Source: Brevundimonas sp. (GTDB taxonomy: Bacteria; Pseudomonadota; Alphaproteobacteria; Caulobacterales; Caulobacteraceae). Taken from it: a DNA stretch of 64,000 bases. Position 1 is the first letter of the stretch, and each line of letters opens with the position of its first letter. Position numbers and translations under genes: made by a program. The stretch is from contig QFQU01000015.1 in assembly GCA_003248965.1 (NCBI GenBank), positions 1-64,000 on the forward strand, read 5' to 3'. Below are positions 57,460-64,000 of the stretch, one piece after another. The notes under the pieces are model-generated. The model was not told where the DNA came from. It searched no databases and saw only the letters and a program-made list of their open reading frames with translations.

Positions 57460-59269
57460 TCCCGACATAGCCGGACCGACCCGGCTCGCCGTAGCCGAAC
57501 ACCTGCTGATAGTGTTCGTCGGCCAGATTCTCGATCCGCGCCGTCAGCGTGACCTGATCGGTCAGTTGATAGGCCGCGTTCAGGTTCGCCGTGACGAAAC
57601 CCTTGCGCACCAAGGTCGAGAAGCCGCCGGAATCGTCCTGGTCCCCCTCGGCCCGCACCGTCAGCGCGCCCGACACCCGGTCGCCCGTCCAGCCCAGGGT
57701 CGCCGAACCGGCGTGTTCCGGCACGCGCAGCAGGCGGGCGCCCGTCGTGCGGTCCTTGGCGTCGGTCCAGGCATAGGCCAGCGTCAGGTCGAAACCGCCG
57801 CCCAGCAGGGCGCGGCCTTCCAGCTCGAACCCGTCCGAACGGGTCTTGGCCACATTGATGTAGCGACCGGCCGAATAGGTGATCTGATCCTCGACGTTCA
57901 GGCGATAAAGGGTCGCCCGCCCGTCGAACCGGCCGTCGGCCGAGGCCCAGCCCAGGGCGACCTCGACGCTGTCGGCCGTTTCCGGCTTCAGCTCGGGCCA
58001 GGGCAGCGGCGCATAGCAATAGTCGCACACCGCCTGGCTGACGGTCGGCGCCTTGAAGCCCGTGCCATAGGCGCCCGACAGGATGAAGCCGCCGGCCAGG
58101 TCATAGGCCGCCGACACCCGCCCCGTCGTCTTGGAGCCGAAATCGTCGGTGTCGTCGTAACGCAGTCCGCCGGTCAGGTTCAGCGCGCCGACGTCGTAAT
58201 GGGCCACGCCGAACACCGAGGTGATCGACAGGTCGCGCGACCGGCCCGAAGACAGATGGGCCGAGGCTTCGTTGCGTTCGACGCCGAAGGCGTAGTCCAC
58301 GCCCTGCGCCTTGCCGTCCGCCTGCCAGCGATAGGCCTGGCGTTCGCCGCTGAAGGTCGAGCCGAAGCCGCCGCTGTAGGACGTGCGGTCCAGATCCGAC
58401 GCCGAGACGCTGAACTGGTGGTTCAGGCCAAAGGCTTTGGCCGTCACCCGGCCGAAGCCCGACCACTGCTCGCTGTTCTGGGTGTCGTTGGTGTCGGCCA
58501 GGGCGGCATAGGTCGGCGCCGGGAAGCCGTCGATGTCGGCCTTGGACCTGTTCCAGCGCACGGCGCCGTCGACCTTGACCGCGTCCGACAGGGCATAGCG
58601 GCCCTTGGCGCCTAGGGTGGTGCTGCGGAAGCCGTCGGCCTCGGGATTGCCATTGGCCTTGTCCGCCGCCGAGATGCCGTCCGTGTCGAAGCGCGAGGCA
58701 TAGGCGCTGAAGGCGTAGGTGTCGTTGGCCACGCCCGCCGACACCCGGCCGCGCACGGTCGAGAAGCTGCCGGCCTCGGCCTCGGCGCGCACGCCGTCGA
58801 TCTCCCGGGTGGTGAACGAAATCACGCCGCCGATGGCGTCCGAGCCCCACAGCGACGACTGCGGCCCGCTGAGGACTTCGATACGCTCGATATCCGCCAG
58901 TTCGAAGCTGGAGAAATCATAGGCGCCGTTCGGCTCGGCCGCGTCGTTGACCGGCGCGCCGTCGACCAGGACGAGGGTTTTGCCGGGCGTCGCGCCGCGC
59001 ATCCGCACCTGGGTCACGCCGCCGAAGGCGCCGGTGCGCGTCACCGACAGGCCGGGCACGTCAGCCAGGATGTCGGCGGCGAAGATCGCGCCGCGCTGCT
59101 CGATGGTCTTGCCGTCGATGACGCGGGCGCCGGGCGTGTCACCCACGATGGCCGGGATGCGGGTGGCGGTGACGATCACTTCGTCCAGCTGGGTCGCGTC
59201 CTCGGCGAAGGCCGGCGCGGCGAAGGCGGCGGCGATGGCCGCCGTCGAGAGAAGAATGGAACGCTTCAC
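57443..59269 (-). CDS. btuB: TonB-dependent vitamin B12 receptor
   Basis: A 608-residue outer-membrane TonB-dependent receptor. It has a signal peptide (RSILLSTAAIAAAFAAPAFA), the TonB box region DEVIVTATR, a plug domain (TPGARVIDGKTIEQRGAIFA, VRMRGATPGKTLVLVDGAPV) and a 22-strand barrel ending in FGYGEPGRSGYVGIRLRY. A cobalamin riboswitch upstream identifies it as the cobalamin transporter. The GTG at 59,269 is the likely start since the signal peptide begins there. No BtuCDF genes are visible in the window. Confidence 0.92.
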   Translation of the reverse strand: MKRSILLSTAAIAAAFAAPAFAEDATQLDEVIVTATRIPAIVGDTPGARVIDGKTIEQRGAIFAADILADVPGLSVTRTGAFGGVTQVRMRGATPGKTLVLVDGAPVNDAAEPNGAYDFSSFELADIERIEVLSGPQSSLWGSDAIGGVISFTTREIDGVRAEAEAGSFSTVRGRVSAGVANDTYAFSAYASRFDTDGISAADKANGNPEADGFRSTTLGAKGRYALSDAVKVDGAVRWNRSKADIDGFPAPTYAALADTNDTQNSEQWSGFGRVTAKAFGLNHQFSVSASDLDRTSYSGGFGSTFSGERQAYRWQADGKAQGVDYAFGVERNEASAHLSSGRSRDLSITSVFGVAHYDVGALNLTGGLRYDDTDDFGSKTTGRVSAAYDLAGGFILSGAYGTGFKAPTVSQAVCDYCYAPLPWPELKPETADSVEVALGWASADGRFDGRATLYRLNVEDQITYSAGRYINVAKTRSDGFELEGRALLGGGFDLTLAYAWTDAKDRTTGARLLRVPEHAGSATLGWTGDRVSGALTVRAEGDQDDSGGFSTLVRKGFVTANLNAAYQLTDQVTLTARIENLADEHYQQVFGYGEPGRSGYVGIRLRY

Positions 59270-59424
59270 TGAGCGAGATCCCCGTTTCCGGTCCCGCGAA
59301 TGCGCGCGAGAGACCGTCATGAGCGAACCGACCCGCCGGACCTTCTGGGTCCGGGCGGCGCAAGGTCGGGTCGCTGCGACGAGAAGAGTCCCCGCGCCCC
59401 TGCCTGGTCCCGGACAGCGACGAG

Positions 59425-59605
59425 CGACGACGGCGGCCAGGTCTCCTGGCTTGCGGGTCGTAAACCGCCGTCCTCGCCTTCCCAGTCACCCAGTGGCGCC
59501 GGGATCGAAACCCCGGACGGACGACGCTCTCGCCGCCTACAGTTGCGGGCACAGCCACGGCGTCACACCGTGTTCCCTAAACCGCCTGACGCGGCCTATC
59601 GCAGG
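59425..59605 (-). ncRNA. Cobalamin riboswitch of btuB
   Basis: On the minus strand this region contains the conserved cobalamin-aptamer elements: GGGAACACGGTG, GCTGTGCCCGCAACTGTA, GCCACTGGGTGACTGGGAAG and the B12 box GCCAGGAGACCTGGCC (59,435-59,450). It lies in the leader of btuB. Downstream, a 7-bp hairpin (59,336-59,342 with 59,348-59,354) without a clear U-tract may belong to the expression platform, so control of translation initiation is as likely as termination. Confidence 0.95.
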
Positions 59606-59676
59606 GCCGACAAGCCTGTGCAAGAGCCGGTCAACGGCCTTGAGCCGCCGGGCGCGATCCGTCACCCTGTGGCCAC

Positions 59677-62373
<2,697 letters not shown>

Positions 62374-62380
62374 TGTGAAG

Positions 62381-62408
62381 AAGGCCCGGACGTCGCCGTC
62401 CGGGCCTT
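62381..62408. terminator. Bidirectional terminator between mutS and lpdA
   Basis: A perfect 12-bp stem (62,381-62,392 with 62,397-62,408) with a TCGC loop lies between the convergent mutS and lpdA stops. The arms carry AA and TT ends. Confidence 0.85.
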
Positions 62409-62433
62409 GCTTGCAACCTCGATCCGTTTCGGA

Positions 62434-63840
<1,407 letters not shown>

Positions 63841-63967
63841 GGTATCCTCTGGGTCTTCTGGCGCGCGGTAAAAGGCGCGCGGACACTAGCGCCGACCCCG
63901 CACGGGTCAACCGCTGCACCCCATATGGGGCCGCGTTTCGACCAATTGCAGAGGGTCAGACGACGAA

Positions 63968-64000
63968 AAAGGGGCCAGGCGTCGCCGCCCGGCCCCTTTC
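63968..64000. terminator. Terminator-like hairpin at the window end
   Basis: A GC-rich stem (AAAGGGGCC and GGCCCCTTT with one internal mismatch) at 63,968-63,999 resembles the terminator of a gene beyond the right edge. Confidence 0.55.

Overview
This is high-GC alphaproteobacterial DNA, most likely from a Caulobacterales genus such as Brevundimonas. The evidence is a GcrA cell-cycle regulator, a PodJ polarity factor, a complete cpa/tad pilus cluster, GANTC sites and CtrA-type TTAA-N7-TTAA sites, and genes such as dcd, apaG and argD-argF beside gcrA. No rRNA, tRNA or CRISPR array was found.

Positions 1 to about 18,460 look like the right end of an integrative mobile element whose left end lies outside the window. 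It carries two single-stranded DNA-binding proteins, a second GcrA homologue, a DUF2493 protein and a VirD2-like relaxase. Metabolic cargo follows (acyl-CoA synthetase plus AraC regulator), then an SRAP/YedK-type protein divergent from a full SOS mutasome operon imuA-imuB-dnaE2 with a perfect LexA box. Next come two small unknown genes, a lower-GC three-gene cassette, an excisionase-like DNA-binding protein and a tyrosine integrase. The cassette (13,953-16,393, minus strand) is the most novel part. Its first gene has the R-S-ExE signature of ADP-ribosyltransferases, its second is translationally coupled and resembles an Imm49-type immunity protein, and its third has a PD-(D/E)xK-type nuclease core. 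Four phased GGTC repeats and a LexA-like site lie just upstream of the integrase.

From 18,464 on the window is ordinary chromosome. 18.4-23 kb holds an HNH nuclease, a TRIC-like channel, AlkA, GluQRS and a TIGR02186/TauE pair. 23.2-27 kb holds podJ and small genes. 27-32 kb holds argF, argD, an M28 peptidase, an ABC permease and gcrA. 32.3-40.2 kb holds apaG, dcd, an MFS transporter, a cupin, dapE, an M20 hydrolase and small proteins. 40.2-51.1 kb is the Flp/Tad pilus locus: pilA-cpaA-cpaB-cpaC-cpaD-cpaE-cpaF-tadB-tadC on the minus strand, and a secretin N-domain protein plus two TadE-like pseudopilins on the plus strand. 51-59.3 kb holds pabB, a phosphatase, a small winged-helix regulator with its membrane-protein partner and a palindromic operator, a holin-like/DUF883 pair, FAH hydrolase-maiA, a degenerate aldo/keto reductase and btuB. 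59.4-64 kb holds a cobalamin riboswitch for btuB, mutS and lpdA.

Several small DNA structures stand out. A palindromic repeat is inserted in frame within dapE, a cluster of hairpins lies between gcrA and apaG, a perfect 23-bp inverted repeat follows dcd, and a hairpin contains the ribosome-binding site of the M28 peptidase gene. All functional calls are read by eye from sequence; no database search was run.
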